The notes beneath the pieces were generated by a model. The model was not told the origin of the DNA, did not search any database, and was given only the letters and a program-made list of their open reading frames with translations. This document shows positions 45,217-54,302 of a stretch of DNA of 64,000 nt, one piece after another. Origin of the DNA: UBA9926 sp913064795 (GTDB lineage Bacteria > Pseudomonadota > Gammaproteobacteria > Pseudomonadales > Azotimanducaceae); contig JBJKZD010000005.1 in the NCBI GenBank assembly GCA_045560765.1, positions 186,001 to 250,000 on the forward strand. Reading direction: 5' to 3'. Position 1 is the first letter of the stretch. The number at the start of each line of letters is the position of its first letter. The translations under genes and the position numbers were made by a program.

Positions 45217-46155
45217 CTAGATTGTGCTCGCCTCTTTGTCACGTATTCGCTTGATACCGGTGAGATGCTTAAAACAGGTGCTGACCGCTGTCTGCAAAAA
45301 GTCTTCAACGTAGGGCGCATCAAGTTGCTCGGTTCGGACTGCCGCGTAGAGCTGACACCACAGACCTTTCGATGAGAGCTTTTTAGCTGACAACAACTCA
45401 CTCGCCAAATACTCGGTGAGGGCCCAGTTTGGCAGACAAGCAACGCCTCTTCCGCTTGCCACCAGTTGCACCATCATCGGTGTCAATTCAGCCGTCCGAA
45501 TCGCTTGAGGCTCAACTTCAGCGGGATCTAAAAACTGGGTAAAAATGTCCAACCGATCACGCGTCACGGGATAAGTAATCAAGGTTTGATCGCTGAGTTC
45601 TTCTGGTTCAATAAAGGACTTTTGACTCAAAGCATGACGATTAGAGACCGCAAGCATCGCCTCGTAATGGAACAGAGGCTCATAGTGAACACCAGGCAAA
45701 TCCACTGGGTCTGACGTGATCACAAGATCCAAATCTCCCCGGGCAAGCGCAGGTAAAGGCGCGAAACTAAATCCGCCCATGAGGTCTAACTCGACTTCAG
45801 GCCAGTTTGCTCGGTAGGTTTCAATACAGGGGATCAACCACTGAAAACAGGAGTGACACTCAATGCAAAGATGAAGACGGCCAGCTTCGCCATCAGAAAG
45901 CCTAGCGATATCTCTCTCCGCAGCCTTAAATTCTGGAACGACTTCATCAGCTAGCGCCAGCAAACGTCGCCCGGCACTGGTAAATCTTGGGGGTTTGGTT
46001 TTACGGACAAACAGCGTGCAATTTAACCGATCCTCGAGATCTTTAAGTTGATGGGACAAAGCCGACTGGGTTAAAAACAGCCGCTCGGCGGCTTCAACCA
46101 AACTACCGGTCTCGCGCAGTGCCAGCAATGTTTTGAGATGCCTTAGTTCTAGCAT
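45217..46155 (-). CDS. metR: LysR-type regulator MetR
   Basis: 312 residues, similar to E. coli MetR throughout: N-terminal winged helix-turn-helix (LELRHLKTLLALRETGSLVEAAERLFLTQSALSHQLKDLE), the MetR-typical IECHSCFQWLIP, DLVITSD and TLITYPVTRDRLDIF. MetR activates metE/metH and related genes with homocysteine as coeffector. A perfect MetR box lies 12 nt upstream (46167-46179), suggesting autoregulation. The sulfhydrylase-type gene at 55.8-57.1 kb is on SAM-II control instead. Confidence 0.92.
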   Translation of the reverse strand: MLELRHLKTLLALRETGSLVEAAERLFLTQSALSHQLKDLEDRLNCTLFVRKTKPPRFTSAGRRLLALADEVVPEFKAAERDIARLSDGEAGRLHLCIECHSCFQWLIPCIETYRANWPEVELDLMGGFSFAPLPALARGDLDLVITSDPVDLPGVHYEPLFHYEAMLAVSNRHALSQKSFIEPEELSDQTLITYPVTRDRLDIFTQFLDPAEVEPQAIRTAELTPMMVQLVASGRGVACLPNWALTEYLASELLSAKKLSSKGLWCQLYAAVRTEQLDAPYVEDFLQTAVSTCFKHLTGIKRIRDKEASTI

Positions 46156-46166
46156 AAGCTCTAAAT

Positions 46167-46179
46167 TGAATAAATTTCA
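46167..46179. promoter_or_regulatory. MetR box
   Basis: TGAATAAATTTCA fits the MetR consensus TGAA-N5-TTCA exactly. It is 12 nt before the metR ATG. Confidence 0.65.
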
Positions 46180-46373
46180 TGTGCATAATACCTATTCAGT
46201 ATTTTAGTTCAAACAGCACTCAGGCCGACTCGATCCCCCTCACCAAGGCCGGCCTGGAGAGTCGCTTTTCCAGTTCGAAATTTATACTATAGGGCCCGCT
46301 TTTTGAGGTCTTAAGCAGCAGGCAGGATAAAGCTCGATCACTCACTGCCTCTGCCCGTCTCCAAACAAGAGGA

Positions 46374-46395
46374 TTTGAGTCAACATTGACTCAAA
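46374..46395. promoter_or_regulatory. 22-bp perfect palindrome
   Basis: TTTGAGTCAA-CA-TTGACTCAAA is a perfect 10-bp dyad with a two-base spacer, 92 nt before the GT4 start. The spacer is too short for a good hairpin loop, so an operator is likelier. A TATACT (-10-like) lies at 46283-46288 upstream. Confidence 0.55.
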
Positions 46396-46486
46396 AGAAA
46401 GCCGCTTAACGCGTCAATGATGTGTTTGAGTTGATGCAGAACACAGATAAACGCGCTGGAAAGACTCAGGCAGGATGGTACAAAAC

Positions 46487-47722
46487 ATGAAGATCTGCTT
46501 GCTGGGTTATCGCAGTAACCCCTACAGTGGCGGCCAGGGTGTCTATCTGCGCCACCTCAGTCGCGCATTGGTCCGAGAAGGCCATCGCGTCGACGTCATT
46601 TCAGGCCCTCCCTATCCCCAGCTCGACCCCAGCGTCCGACTGATTAAAATCGAGAGCTTAGACCTCTACGGCGAGGCCAATCAAGCCAGGGCTTTCAGAC
46701 GCGGCTATCTGGGTTCACTCACCGACCTCATCGAATACTTCGATACCTTATTCGGTGGATTTCCCGAACCCTACACCTTTGGTCGTCGACTCGTCCGATA
46801 TTTTAAAGACCATCAACCCAATTACGACATTATTCATGACAACCAGAGCCTGAGTTATGGGGTTTTAACCCTTCAAAAACTAGGTTATCCCGTCATCACA
46901 ACCATCCATCATCCAATTACCAGGGATCTAGAAATCGCGCTGTCTGCCGAAGGACACTGGGGGATGCGTTTATTGATTAAGCGCTGGCACTCATTTCTTA
47001 AAATGCAAAAGAAAGTCATTCGTGAACTTGAGCATCTCGTGACAGTGTCCGAAGCTGCCCGCCAAGACATTGCGGCCGCATTTGAGATCTCCGCCCAAAA
47101 CCTGAAAGTAGTGCATAACGGGATCGATCTAGATCGGTTCAAACCTTTACCCGGCATCCCGCGAGAACCCAATCGATTGATGACCACTGCCAGCGCGGAT
47201 GCGCCGCTCAAAGGCGTTCATTACTTGTTAAAGGCTTTAGCGCTGGTCGCTAAAGAAATCCCGACGATCAAGCTGTGTCTTTTGGGCCGGTTAAAGCCCG
47301 GGGGGGAGACCGAACAGTTAATCGATGCGCTTGCTCTTCGGGACTTCATCGAATTTCACGCCGATGTCTCTGATCAAGAAATGGTCTCCTTGTACGCCCG
47401 AGCGAGCATCGCGGTGGTACCCTCGATCTATGAAGGTTTTGGTTTTCCTGCAGGGGAAGCCATGGCCTGCGGTGTGCCCGTGATTTCAACCACGGGTGGC
47501 GCATTACCCGAGGTCATTGGCGGAGCGGGAGATTTGGTGCCGCCGGCAGATGCTGGGGCGCTCGCAAAGGCTATCCTGGCGCTCCTCGCTGATCCTGTCA
47601 AAATGGTACGCCAAGGTGCGCTAGGACGATCCAGAATCGAAGAAAAGTTCCAGTGGCAAACTGCGGCTAAACAGTTTGTCCAACACTACCAACACGTTGT
47701 TGAGCTCAACCATGTCGCTTGA
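46487..47722 (+). CDS. Glycosyltransferase family 4
   Basis: 411 residues from the ATG at 46487 (AGGA 11 nt upstream; ATG at 46475 is in frame). GT-B fold: N-terminal LLGYRSNPYSGGQGVYLRHLSRAL (the acceptor-domain loop) and C-terminal donor domain with VVHNGIDLDRFKP, SIYEGFGFPAGEAMACGVPVISTTGGALPEV, which has the EX7E-type acids. Acts in synthesis of a glycolipid or polysaccharide of unknown kind. Start of a three-gene run. Confidence 0.9.
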   Translation: MKICLLGYRSNPYSGGQGVYLRHLSRALVREGHRVDVISGPPYPQLDPSVRLIKIESLDLYGEANQARAFRRGYLGSLTDLIEYFDTLFGGFPEPYTFGRRLVRYFKDHQPNYDIIHDNQSLSYGVLTLQKLGYPVITTIHHPITRDLEIALSAEGHWGMRLLIKRWHSFLKMQKKVIRELEHLVTVSEAARQDIAAAFEISAQNLKVVHNGIDLDRFKPLPGIPREPNRLMTTASADAPLKGVHYLLKALALVAKEIPTIKLCLLGRLKPGGETEQLIDALALRDFIEFHADVSDQEMVSLYARASIAVVPSIYEGFGFPAGEAMACGVPVISTTGGALPEVIGGAGDLVPPADAGALAKAILALLADPVKMVRQGALGRSRIEEKFQWQTAAKQFVQHYQHVVELNHVA

Positions 47723-48461
47723 AACCATCGATCAACAGTATTTGGGTCTTCAGCCTCAGGACCTATTGCTCGATTTGGGCTGCGGTGAGGGACGGCACAC
47801 CATTAGCCTCGGCCTAGGCGAGTCAATTACAGCGGTTGGACTTGACTTGTCTGCAAGAGATTTGCGGACCGCAAGTTTACGACTGGCCGATTTTACGTTT
47901 ACAGATGCTGATGATCACCTGCCCGTTTGTTTTACCCAAGGTACAGGCGATCGACTGCCTTTCCGTGACAACACCTTTAGTAAAGTCGTCTGTTCCGAGG
48001 TTCTTGAGCACATCCCGGACTACGTCGCGTTTTTGAGAGAAATCAAGCGCGTGATCCGGCCCGGCGGGGTTTTAGCTGTCAGTGTTCCTGCTGCCTTCCC
48101 CGAATGGGTCTGCTGGAAGTTATCCGACGCCTATCATGAGGTTGAAGGGGGGCATGTTCGGATATTTTCAGCCTCAGAACTCAATCAGGCCATCGAAGGC
48201 TTGAATTTCAAGCGCTACAAAACCCACCGAGCACACGCCTTGCATGTACCTTATTGGTGGCTCAAATGTCTGCTTTGGCGTTCAGACCCACAGCACCCCA
48301 TCGTCCAACTCTATCATCGCTTTCTAGTTTGGGATCTCATGCAAAAACCTTGGATTTCACGTGGGTTAGAGCGTCTGCTCAATCCCATTTTAGGAAAATC
48401 CATCGTCATGTATTACACCGTTACGGATCCAGACCCGAAACCAACTGAGCCCTCCCAGTGA
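47712..48461 (+). CDS. Class I SAM-dependent methyltransferase
   Basis: 249 residues from the ATG at 47712, overlapping the GT4 stop by 11 nt. Motif I LLLDLGCGEGRHT and the UbiE-like FSKVVCSEVLEHIPDY block, plus the RPGGVLAVSVPAAFPEW segment, show a Methyltransf_11-type enzyme. Substrate unknown. Overlaps the next gene's GTG in GTGA. Confidence 0.87.
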   Translation: MSLETIDQQYLGLQPQDLLLDLGCGEGRHTISLGLGESITAVGLDLSARDLRTASLRLADFTFTDADDHLPVCFTQGTGDRLPFRDNTFSKVVCSEVLEHIPDYVAFLREIKRVIRPGGVLAVSVPAAFPEWVCWKLSDAYHEVEGGHVRIFSASELNQAIEGLNFKRYKTHRAHALHVPYWWLKCLLWRSDPQHPIVQLYHRFLVWDLMQKPWISRGLERLLNPILGKSIVMYYTVTDPDPKPTEPSQ

Positions 48462-49483
48462 ATCAGGTCTACACCGGAAAAGGGCAGTTTCCAACGGATT
48501 ATTTAGATAGGACCGCTGACTTTATCCTAAACACACAGGCAGAAGACGGAAGTATTCCATGGTTCAAAGGGGGCATGATTGATCCTTGGGATCATATCGA
48601 GGCGGCCATGGGACTTGCAGTGTGCGGCCACATTGATGCCGCTCGGAACGCCTATGATTGGTTGAGACGCCATCAAAATCCTGATGGGGGTTGGTATGCT
48701 TCCTACCATTTTGATGCTTCGAAAAACGACTTAAGAACCGAGACGAATTTTGTCGCCTATGCAGCAACCGGAATTTGGCACCTGTACCTGATCACTGAGG
48801 ATCGAGCGATGCTCGAGCAGTACTGGCCTATGATCTCAAGGGCGATGAACTTAATCCTCAGTCTGCGCGGCGACCATGGCGAAATTTTTTGGTCGATCGA
48901 CCCGGAAAAAGGCATTCAACGTGATGCCTTGGTGACCGGTTGCAGCTCCATCTACCATAGCCTAGGAAGCGCAATCAAAATCAGCGATGCCCTGGGCCAC
49001 CCCTCGGACGCACTGCAGCTGACCCGGGATGATCTTGGGATTGCGCTCAGAGAACACCCTGAAGCATTTGATCGCACCTGGGAAAGTAAAGCACGCTTTT
49101 CAATGGATTGGTTCTACCCGGTTCTTTCTGGCGCTATCAAGGGCGACGCAGCCATCCATCGTCTTAATCAGCGATGGGATCAATTTGTTGTCGATCAACT
49201 CGGCTGCCGATGTGTCAATGATGAGCCTTGGGTAACCATTGCGGAAACTTGTGAACTCGTTATGGCCCTCAACGCCGTAGGGGATTACAGCAGAGCCATT
49301 GAAGTCTTCAGTTGGATACACCAGTTCAGAGATGATCAAGGCGCTTATTGGACAGGCTACGTCTATCCAGATCAGGCCATTTGGCCTGAAGAACGAACCA
49401 CCTGGACAGCAGGTGTTGTTTTAATGGCAGCCGATGCCTTGGCCCAAAAAACCCCTGCTCACGGCCTTTTCTCCAACAACTAA
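48458..49483 (+). CDS. Prenyltransferase/squalene-cyclase-like alpha/alpha-barrel protein
   Basis: 341 residues from a GTG at 48458. Helical-repeat motifs such as TADFILNTQAEDGSIPWFKG, NAYDWLRRHQNPDGGWYAS and SWIHQFRDDQGAYWTGYVYPDQAIWPEERTTWT are of the QW type of terpene cyclases, farnesyltransferase beta subunits and related all-alpha barrels. Lacks a DxDD motif I can see. It may modify the lipid or isoprenoid product of its two upstream partners, which is inference. Convergent with the methyltransferase at 49532. Confidence 0.72.
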   Translation: MNQVYTGKGQFPTDYLDRTADFILNTQAEDGSIPWFKGGMIDPWDHIEAAMGLAVCGHIDAARNAYDWLRRHQNPDGGWYASYHFDASKNDLRTETNFVAYAATGIWHLYLITEDRAMLEQYWPMISRAMNLILSLRGDHGEIFWSIDPEKGIQRDALVTGCSSIYHSLGSAIKISDALGHPSDALQLTRDDLGIALREHPEAFDRTWESKARFSMDWFYPVLSGAIKGDAAIHRLNQRWDQFVVDQLGCRCVNDEPWVTIAETCELVMALNAVGDYSRAIEVFSWIHQFRDDQGAYWTGYVYPDQAIWPEERTTWTAGVVLMAADALAQKTPAHGLFSNN

Positions 49484-49531
49484 CATCGAATGATTGAGCA
49501 CATCGCCAGATCCTGACTGCCCCTGGATGGT

Positions 49532-50143
49532 TTAACACTTTCTTAAAATTGCCAGCGTTTCAACCATCCCAAGGTCTTCATAATTCCGGCTTGCGAGCGC
49601 GCGTTGATAGATTTCAAAAGGCGGTCGCCCCCCATCCCTGGGGTCTGGGAAAACGTCATGTATGAGCAGCAAGCCCCCTTCAAGCAAGTGCGGACACCAA
49701 GTCTCGAAGTCGGTGATGGCCGCTTCCATACTGTGGCCACCATCGATGAAGACCAGTCCAAGGGGCGTTTTCCAGTGTCGGCCCGCAACCTCTGAAGGGG
49801 CAACAATGGGAACGACGTTCCGCTCAAGCTCTGCGCGGGCAAGGGTCAATCGAAAGGCGCCAAACGTGTCGAAAACCCCAAGCCGTTCATCGACCAGGGC
49901 CGGATCGTGATAGGCCTCACCCTTCTGGTGTTCTTCAGAGCCTCGATGGTGGTCAATGGCATACAAGGTGTTGTCGGTGGCCTTGCAGGCTGCGCCTAGG
50001 TAAACCGTAGACTTTCCGCAGTAACTGCCAATTTCCAAACAGGGACCCAGCCCCGCCGTCTCCACCCCCCGATTAAACAAGGCCTCACCCTCCTTCGGTG
50101 CGAGGAAGCCTTTGACCGAGTTGATATCAATGGAAAACTGCAT
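49532..50143 (-). CDS. Class I SAM-dependent methyltransferase (Methyltransf_24-like)
   Basis: 203 residues from the ATG at 50143. ETAGLGPCLEIGSYCGKSTVYLG is motif I and YAIDHHRGSEEH motif II; LVFIDGGHSMEAAITDFETWCPHLLEGGLLLIHDVFPDP is typical of the O-methyltransferase-like group. Last of the minus-strand run moaB-moeA-small protein-MTase. Substrate unknown. Confidence 0.85.
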   Translation of the reverse strand: MQFSIDINSVKGFLAPKEGEALFNRGVETAGLGPCLEIGSYCGKSTVYLGAACKATDNTLYAIDHHRGSEEHQKGEAYHDPALVDERLGVFDTFGAFRLTLARAELERNVVPIVAPSEVAGRHWKTPLGLVFIDGGHSMEAAITDFETWCPHLLEGGLLLIHDVFPDPRDGGRPPFEIYQRALASRNYEDLGMVETLAILRKC

Positions 50144-50146
50144 CAA

Positions 50147-50326
50147 CTAGACAACCGAAAAAATGGTCGCGTAGATCAGTACGCCAGAGAGCAGCGCGTA
50201 GCTCGCAATATTTTTGATCACCGACCATTTTTCGGGCTGTTTCAACGGCAATTGAGACCCAAAGGCCAGCCAGATAAGGCAGCCTGTCAACCCTCCAAAC
50301 ACCAAACTAATGATCAACAATCCCAT
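50147..50326 (-). CDS. Small two-helix membrane protein
   Basis: 59 residues: MGLLIISLVFGGLTGCLIW at the start, then a polar loop (LKQPEKWSVIKN) and a second hydrophobic segment YALLSGVLIYATIFSVV. GAGG lies 8 nt before the ATG at 50326. Lies between moeA (15 nt) and the methyltransferase (its ATG 4 nt after this stop). Unrecognised; likely an inner-membrane protein. Confidence 0.6.
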   Translation of the reverse strand: MGLLIISLVFGGLTGCLIWLAFGSQLPLKQPEKWSVIKNIASYALLSGVLIYATIFSVV

Positions 50327-50341
50327 CGCAATGACCTCAAT

Positions 50342-51535
50342 TTAACCATCAATCAAAAGATACGGCAGCGTATCACCCACATTCACCCGCTGATGGGGCG
50401 AAACAACAGCCAGCGCGTTGGCCCAAGCAAGGCTCGTCATAACGCCAGACCCCTGCTCCTTGAACCGTTCCAGCGCCACTGTCGTCGGGCCTGGACATGC
50501 TCGAACACGAAGATATTCTTGCCGGGCTCCGGCCTCAAACTCGAATGTCGATTGACCCGGCCAAGTAATCTGACCGCCCATTGTACGACCTTGCATCCTG
50601 TCTAAAAAAGGTCGCGCTAGAACTTGGAACGTCACAAACGTCGAGACCGGGTTGCCAGGTAAACCAAAAAACGGTTTGCCACAAACCTGTCCAAAAGCCA
50701 GCGGTTTTCCTGGTTTAATGGCAAGCTTCCAAACTGAGAGTTCGCCCAATTCACCGACAGCGGCTTTGACATGATCTCGGTCACCAACCGAGACGCCCCC
50801 AGAGCTCAATATGACGTCCGCCTGCTCTGCTGCGGTCCGAAACGCTGCGACGGTCTCTTCAAGAGAATCTTTCACGATACCCAAATCAATCACCGACAAC
50901 CCCATTTGTTCAAGCGTTGCTGCCAATCCTTTTTGATTTGAATTGTAGATTTGACCTGGCCTCAATGGCTTGGAAGGCTCCACCAACTCATCACCCGTTG
51001 CCAAAATCGCGACTTTGAGCCTTCTAACCACACGGAGCTCAGAGATACCTACGCTTGCGATCAAACTCAAGTCTGCGGGTTTTAAAACCTGCCCGGACCG
51101 TGCGATCACAGCACCCTGCTCAATATCTTGACCCGCCGGCCGAACATTCTCGCCAATGCTGACCGGGTTTTTTGGTAGCAAATGGTCAGGCGTAAAATCG
51201 GCATCTTCTTGAATCAGCACAGCATCGGCACCGACAGGCATCTGCCCGCCAGTAAAGATTCTCGCTGCGGTGCCTTTGCGCAAACCCTCGCCGGGCGAGC
51301 CTGCAGGAATGATTTGGCTGATGGAAAGCTGCACTCCGGGGACGACCTCCGCTGCACGCACAGCAAACCCGTCCATGGCACTGTTATCCGCTGGAGGCAC
51401 CGCAATACTAGAGACGAGGTCACTGGCCAAAGTACGACCAAAGGCTGACGAGATGGAGACCGATTCAACTCCTTGGATGGGCTGAGCTTCTTTCAGCAGC
51501 CTCTCGCGAACTTCCTCAACGGTCGACAAAGTCAT
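50342..51535 (-). CDS. moeA: Molybdopterin molybdotransferase MoeA
   Basis: 397 residues. PADNSAMDGFAV, RIFTGGQMPVGADAV, ILATGDEL and ILSSGGVSVGDRDHV are all diagnostic. The last motif and GLPGNPVSTFVTF belong to the MoCF-binding fold. MoeA inserts molybdenum into adenylated molybdopterin. GAGG lies 9 nt before the ATG. 16 nt after moaB. Confidence 0.95.
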   Translation of the reverse strand: MTLSTVEEVRERLLKEAQPIQGVESVSISSAFGRTLASDLVSSIAVPPADNSAMDGFAVRAAEVVPGVQLSISQIIPAGSPGEGLRKGTAARIFTGGQMPVGADAVLIQEDADFTPDHLLPKNPVSIGENVRPAGQDIEQGAVIARSGQVLKPADLSLIASVGISELRVVRRLKVAILATGDELVEPSKPLRPGQIYNSNQKGLAATLEQMGLSVIDLGIVKDSLEETVAAFRTAAEQADVILSSGGVSVGDRDHVKAAVGELGELSVWKLAIKPGKPLAFGQVCGKPFFGLPGNPVSTFVTFQVLARPFLDRMQGRTMGGQITWPGQSTFEFEAGARQEYLRVRACPGPTTVALERFKEQGSGVMTSLAWANALAVVSPHQRVNVGDTLPYLLIDG

Positions 51536-51551
51536 TCGTTCGACCTCTTGA

Positions 51552-52055
51552 TCAGTGGTGACCCCGGAGGATTAACTCCGCAAAGTTGCAGGGCCGGTGC
51601 GTGCTGTCGAGCTGAGTTTCAAGGATCCCGGTCCAGGCCGTTTTGCACGCGCCTGTGGAACCCGGCATACAAAAAATTAAGGTATTGTTCGCAATACCAC
51701 CCAAGGCCCTAGACTGAAGGGTGGAGGTTCCAATTTCAGAATAAGACAACTGGCGAAAAAGCTCTCCAAATCCGTCTATTCGAGTGTCGAGTAAAGGACC
51801 AATGGCCTCCGGGGTAGAGTCTCTGCCGGTAAAACCGGTGCCTCCTGTCAACAATATCACCTGTGCATCCGGGTCAGCGATCGATTCTGAAACGGCAAGT
51901 CGAAGCCGATAAATATCGTCAATCACAATCGACCGACCGAGCAGTTGATGGCCTTTTTGCGTCAAGGCCTCAACCAAATAATCTCCCGAAGTGTCATTTT
52001 CCGCAGTCCGAGTATCGGAGACCGTCAAAACCACGATATTCAATGCTTCAGCCAA
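51552..52055 (-). CDS. moaB: Molybdenum cofactor biosynthesis protein B
   Basis: 167 residues from a TTG at 52055. MoCF fold with LTVSDTRTAENDTSGD, LLTGGTGFTGRDSTPEA and CMPGSTGACKTAW. MoaB/MogA-type proteins bind or adenylate molybdopterin. Paired with moeA; no moaA, moaC or moaE in the window. Confidence 0.92.
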   Translation of the reverse strand: MAEALNIVVLTVSDTRTAENDTSGDYLVEALTQKGHQLLGRSIVIDDIYRLRLAVSESIADPDAQVILLTGGTGFTGRDSTPEAIGPLLDTRIDGFGELFRQLSYSEIGTSTLQSRALGGIANNTLIFCMPGSTGACKTAWTGILETQLDSTHRPCNFAELILRGHH

Positions 52056-52104
52056 CGCTAGCGCCCCCTAACCTTACCTTCCAAGATAGCCTTACCCATG
52101 CCCT

Positions 52105-52878
52105 CTACTGACCTTTCCACTGTGGTGCTCGTTTTTCTGAAAAAGCCCGGGGACCCTCAATAAAATCCTCGCTATCATACATTGCTTTGATCTGACTGTA
52201 GCGACCCTTGATCGCAGCCTCGAGAGAATCCGCAGCAAGTCCTTGCATCGCAGCTTCTTTGCTCCCTCGAACAGACAAAGGGGCGCATTCCAATATTTGC
52301 GCCGCCCAGCGTTTGGCAGCAGTCAGCGCCTCTCCTTCCGGAACCACGTCATTCACAAACCCAAGTGCCTTACCCTCTTCGGCATCGACTCTGCGGCCGG
52401 TCAACAGCATGCCCATGGCTTGCTTCATCCCAATCTCTCGTGGCAGGCGATGGATGCCACCAGCAAGCGCAGCGAGGCCGACGCGAGGTTCGGGCAAAGC
52501 AAATATTGCGTTCCTTGATGCAACGATCAGGTCGCAGGCCAACGCAATTTCAAACCCCCCACCCATGGCGAGGCCATTGACCGCAGCGATCACAGGCTTG
52601 GCATTGTCAAATCTCGATGTCAAGCCCGCAAACCCACTTGCCGGCCCACCCATCTTTCCGCCGGATGCTTGGTACTTCAGGTCGTTGCCCGCGCTAAACG
52701 CTCGATCGCCAGCGCCGGTAATAATTGCAACCCACTGCTCTGGGTCTGAGGCAAAGTCATCAAAGGCTTCGGCAAGCTCAAAGTTGCCAGGGGGATGAAG
52801 CGCATTCATCACATCCGGCCGTTCTATCGTGACGATGGTCAACCGTTCTTCTTTCACTACGCTGCAAAACTCTCCCAT
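52105..52878 (-). CDS. Enoyl-CoA hydratase/isomerase family (crotonase)
   Basis: 257 residues. The oxyanion-hole motifs AFSAGNDLKY and AMGGGFEIALACD are present, the latter with the first catalytic glutamate; the second is in LPEPRVGLAALAGG. This resembles carnitinyl-CoA dehydratase or short-chain crotonases; the substrate is not fixed. AGGAG lies 6 nt before the ATG. Confidence 0.87.
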   Translation of the reverse strand: MGEFCSVVKEERLTIVTIERPDVMNALHPPGNFELAEAFDDFASDPEQWVAIITGAGDRAFSAGNDLKYQASGGKMGGPASGFAGLTSRFDNAKPVIAAVNGLAMGGGFEIALACDLIVASRNAIFALPEPRVGLAALAGGIHRLPREIGMKQAMGMLLTGRRVDAEEGKALGFVNDVVPEGEALTAAKRWAAQILECAPLSVRGSKEAAMQGLAADSLEAAIKGRYSQIKAMYDSEDFIEGPRAFSEKRAPQWKGQ

Positions 52879-52915
52879 GGGATTCTCCTAGACTCTATTC
52901 ATTTCGTAAACGATT

Positions 52916-52946
52916 TAATCTCGCAAGCTATCTAATCTCGCAAGCT
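52916..52946. repeat. Tandem 17-bp duplication
   Basis: TAATCTCGCAAGCT occurs at 52916-52929 and again at 52933-52946, period 17, between the crotonase start and the lyase stop. Confidence 0.85.
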
Positions 52947-53010
52947 CTTCGATTCGGCACGCGACTGGCTATCGAAGCGCTGCCCCAAAAGATCGGACTG
53001 TAGACTGTTA

Positions 53011-54156
53011 TCAGCGCGCCGCGCACGCCCGCTCTATCCGATCTATAGCCAGCGCAAGCTCACTTCGAGGACAGCCAAAATTTAATCGCATATAACCCGA
53101 ACCTTCAAACTGCGCTCCTGGGGAAAGGCCCACTCCGGCATCCTCAAAAAATTGCAACGGATTCTCCAGCATCAAATCCTTCACATTGATCCATCCTAAG
53201 TAAGTGGCTTCAATCGGCCCCATACTCAGGCCTTCGATGCCTCTGATCCGTTCCAATAAAAGGTCTCTGTTCCCGGCCAAATAGTCAAGCAAATCTCGGT
53301 GCCACTCGTCGCAGAGGGACCAAGCTGCCTCAGTAGCGACGTAACCCAGCGTATTGACGTTCGCCATAATACCTTCGCCACCCGCCTTAAATCGCGCCAG
53401 GAGTTCAGGGTTTTGCCCAATGACCACCGCGCAGCCTAATCCAGCCAGGTTGAAACTCTTGGAAGCGGCTTGAAAAGTCAGCGTTTGCGACGCCGCTGCA
53501 GGACCCAGAGAGGCGGTTGGCGTGTGAGTGCGACCATCGAGTAACAACTCACAGTGAATTTCATCCGAGCAAATGACGATGTCATGCTGAGTACAGATCC
53601 GGACGATCTCAGCGAGCACATTTGGTGCAATCACTTTCCCCACGGGATTCATCGGATGACACAGCAGCAGCACATCAACCTCTGGGTTCATCATCGCTAA
53701 GGTTTCAAAGGCCTTGACTGGGAACTGCCAGCCATCGGCTTCATTCATGGGCAATCGGTGCAGCGTTCGCCCCATATTCTCGGGTGCTTCTAAAAAGGGA
53801 TGGTACACCGGAACCGCAGTCGCAACGCCCCCTCCCGGCCGAACCAATCCTCGAATGGCCTGGTTTAAAGCCGGCACGACGCCGGGCACAAGTTCGAGAT
53901 CCTCGATCTCAACTTGCCATCCATAGCGTGCCCGAAAGCGATCCACAATCACCTGGAGCAACGAGTCCGGTGGTAGGGTATACCCGAATATTGGGTGCCG
54001 GAGTCGATCGGTTAAGGCTGCTAAAATCGGCTCCGCCACGGAAAAATCCATATCTGCGACCCACATGGGCAGAATATCTTGACCTTGATATTTATCCCAT
54101 TTCGAACTTGAGGTCTGTCGACGATCAATTACCGTATCAAAGTTACACGCGCTCAA
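53011..54156 (-). CDS. patB: MalY/PatB family C-S lyase aminotransferase
   Basis: 381 residues from a TTG at 54156 (no clear Shine-Dalgarno). Fold-type I PLP enzyme; PMWVADMDFSVAEPIL and HPIFGYTLPPDSL are typical of MalY/PatB, and the PLP lysine is in FQAASKSFNLAGLG. These enzymes cleave cystathionine or cysteine conjugates. Function is assigned by family. Divergent from msrA. Confidence 0.88.
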   Translation of the reverse strand: MSACNFDTVIDRRQTSSSKWDKYQGQDILPMWVADMDFSVAEPILAALTDRLRHPIFGYTLPPDSLLQVIVDRFRARYGWQVEIEDLELVPGVVPALNQAIRGLVRPGGGVATAVPVYHPFLEAPENMGRTLHRLPMNEADGWQFPVKAFETLAMMNPEVDVLLLCHPMNPVGKVIAPNVLAEIVRICTQHDIVICSDEIHCELLLDGRTHTPTASLGPAAASQTLTFQAASKSFNLAGLGCAVVIGQNPELLARFKAGGEGIMANVNTLGYVATEAAWSLCDEWHRDLLDYLAGNRDLLLERIRGIEGLSMGPIEATYLGWINVKDLMLENPLQFFEDAGVGLSPGAQFEGSGYMRLNFGCPRSELALAIDRIERACAAR

Positions 54157-54302
54157 TGTATTGTGCTCGTTTTGTGTTTTCCAGAATCAGTTTACACGAA
54201 AGGCCAGGACAGAAGGGATGGCGCGACCTTTGAGGTTCGTTATAACTTCCCTATACTGACCTTTTCAGCAAAGCACCCCCACAACCTCAGGAGACTAACA
54301 TC

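Noticed and set aside
52208..52798. 196-residue plus-strand frame opposite the crotonase
   Set aside because: Antisense shadow: composition follows the codon positions of the crotonase and it has no recognisable domain or ribosome binding site.
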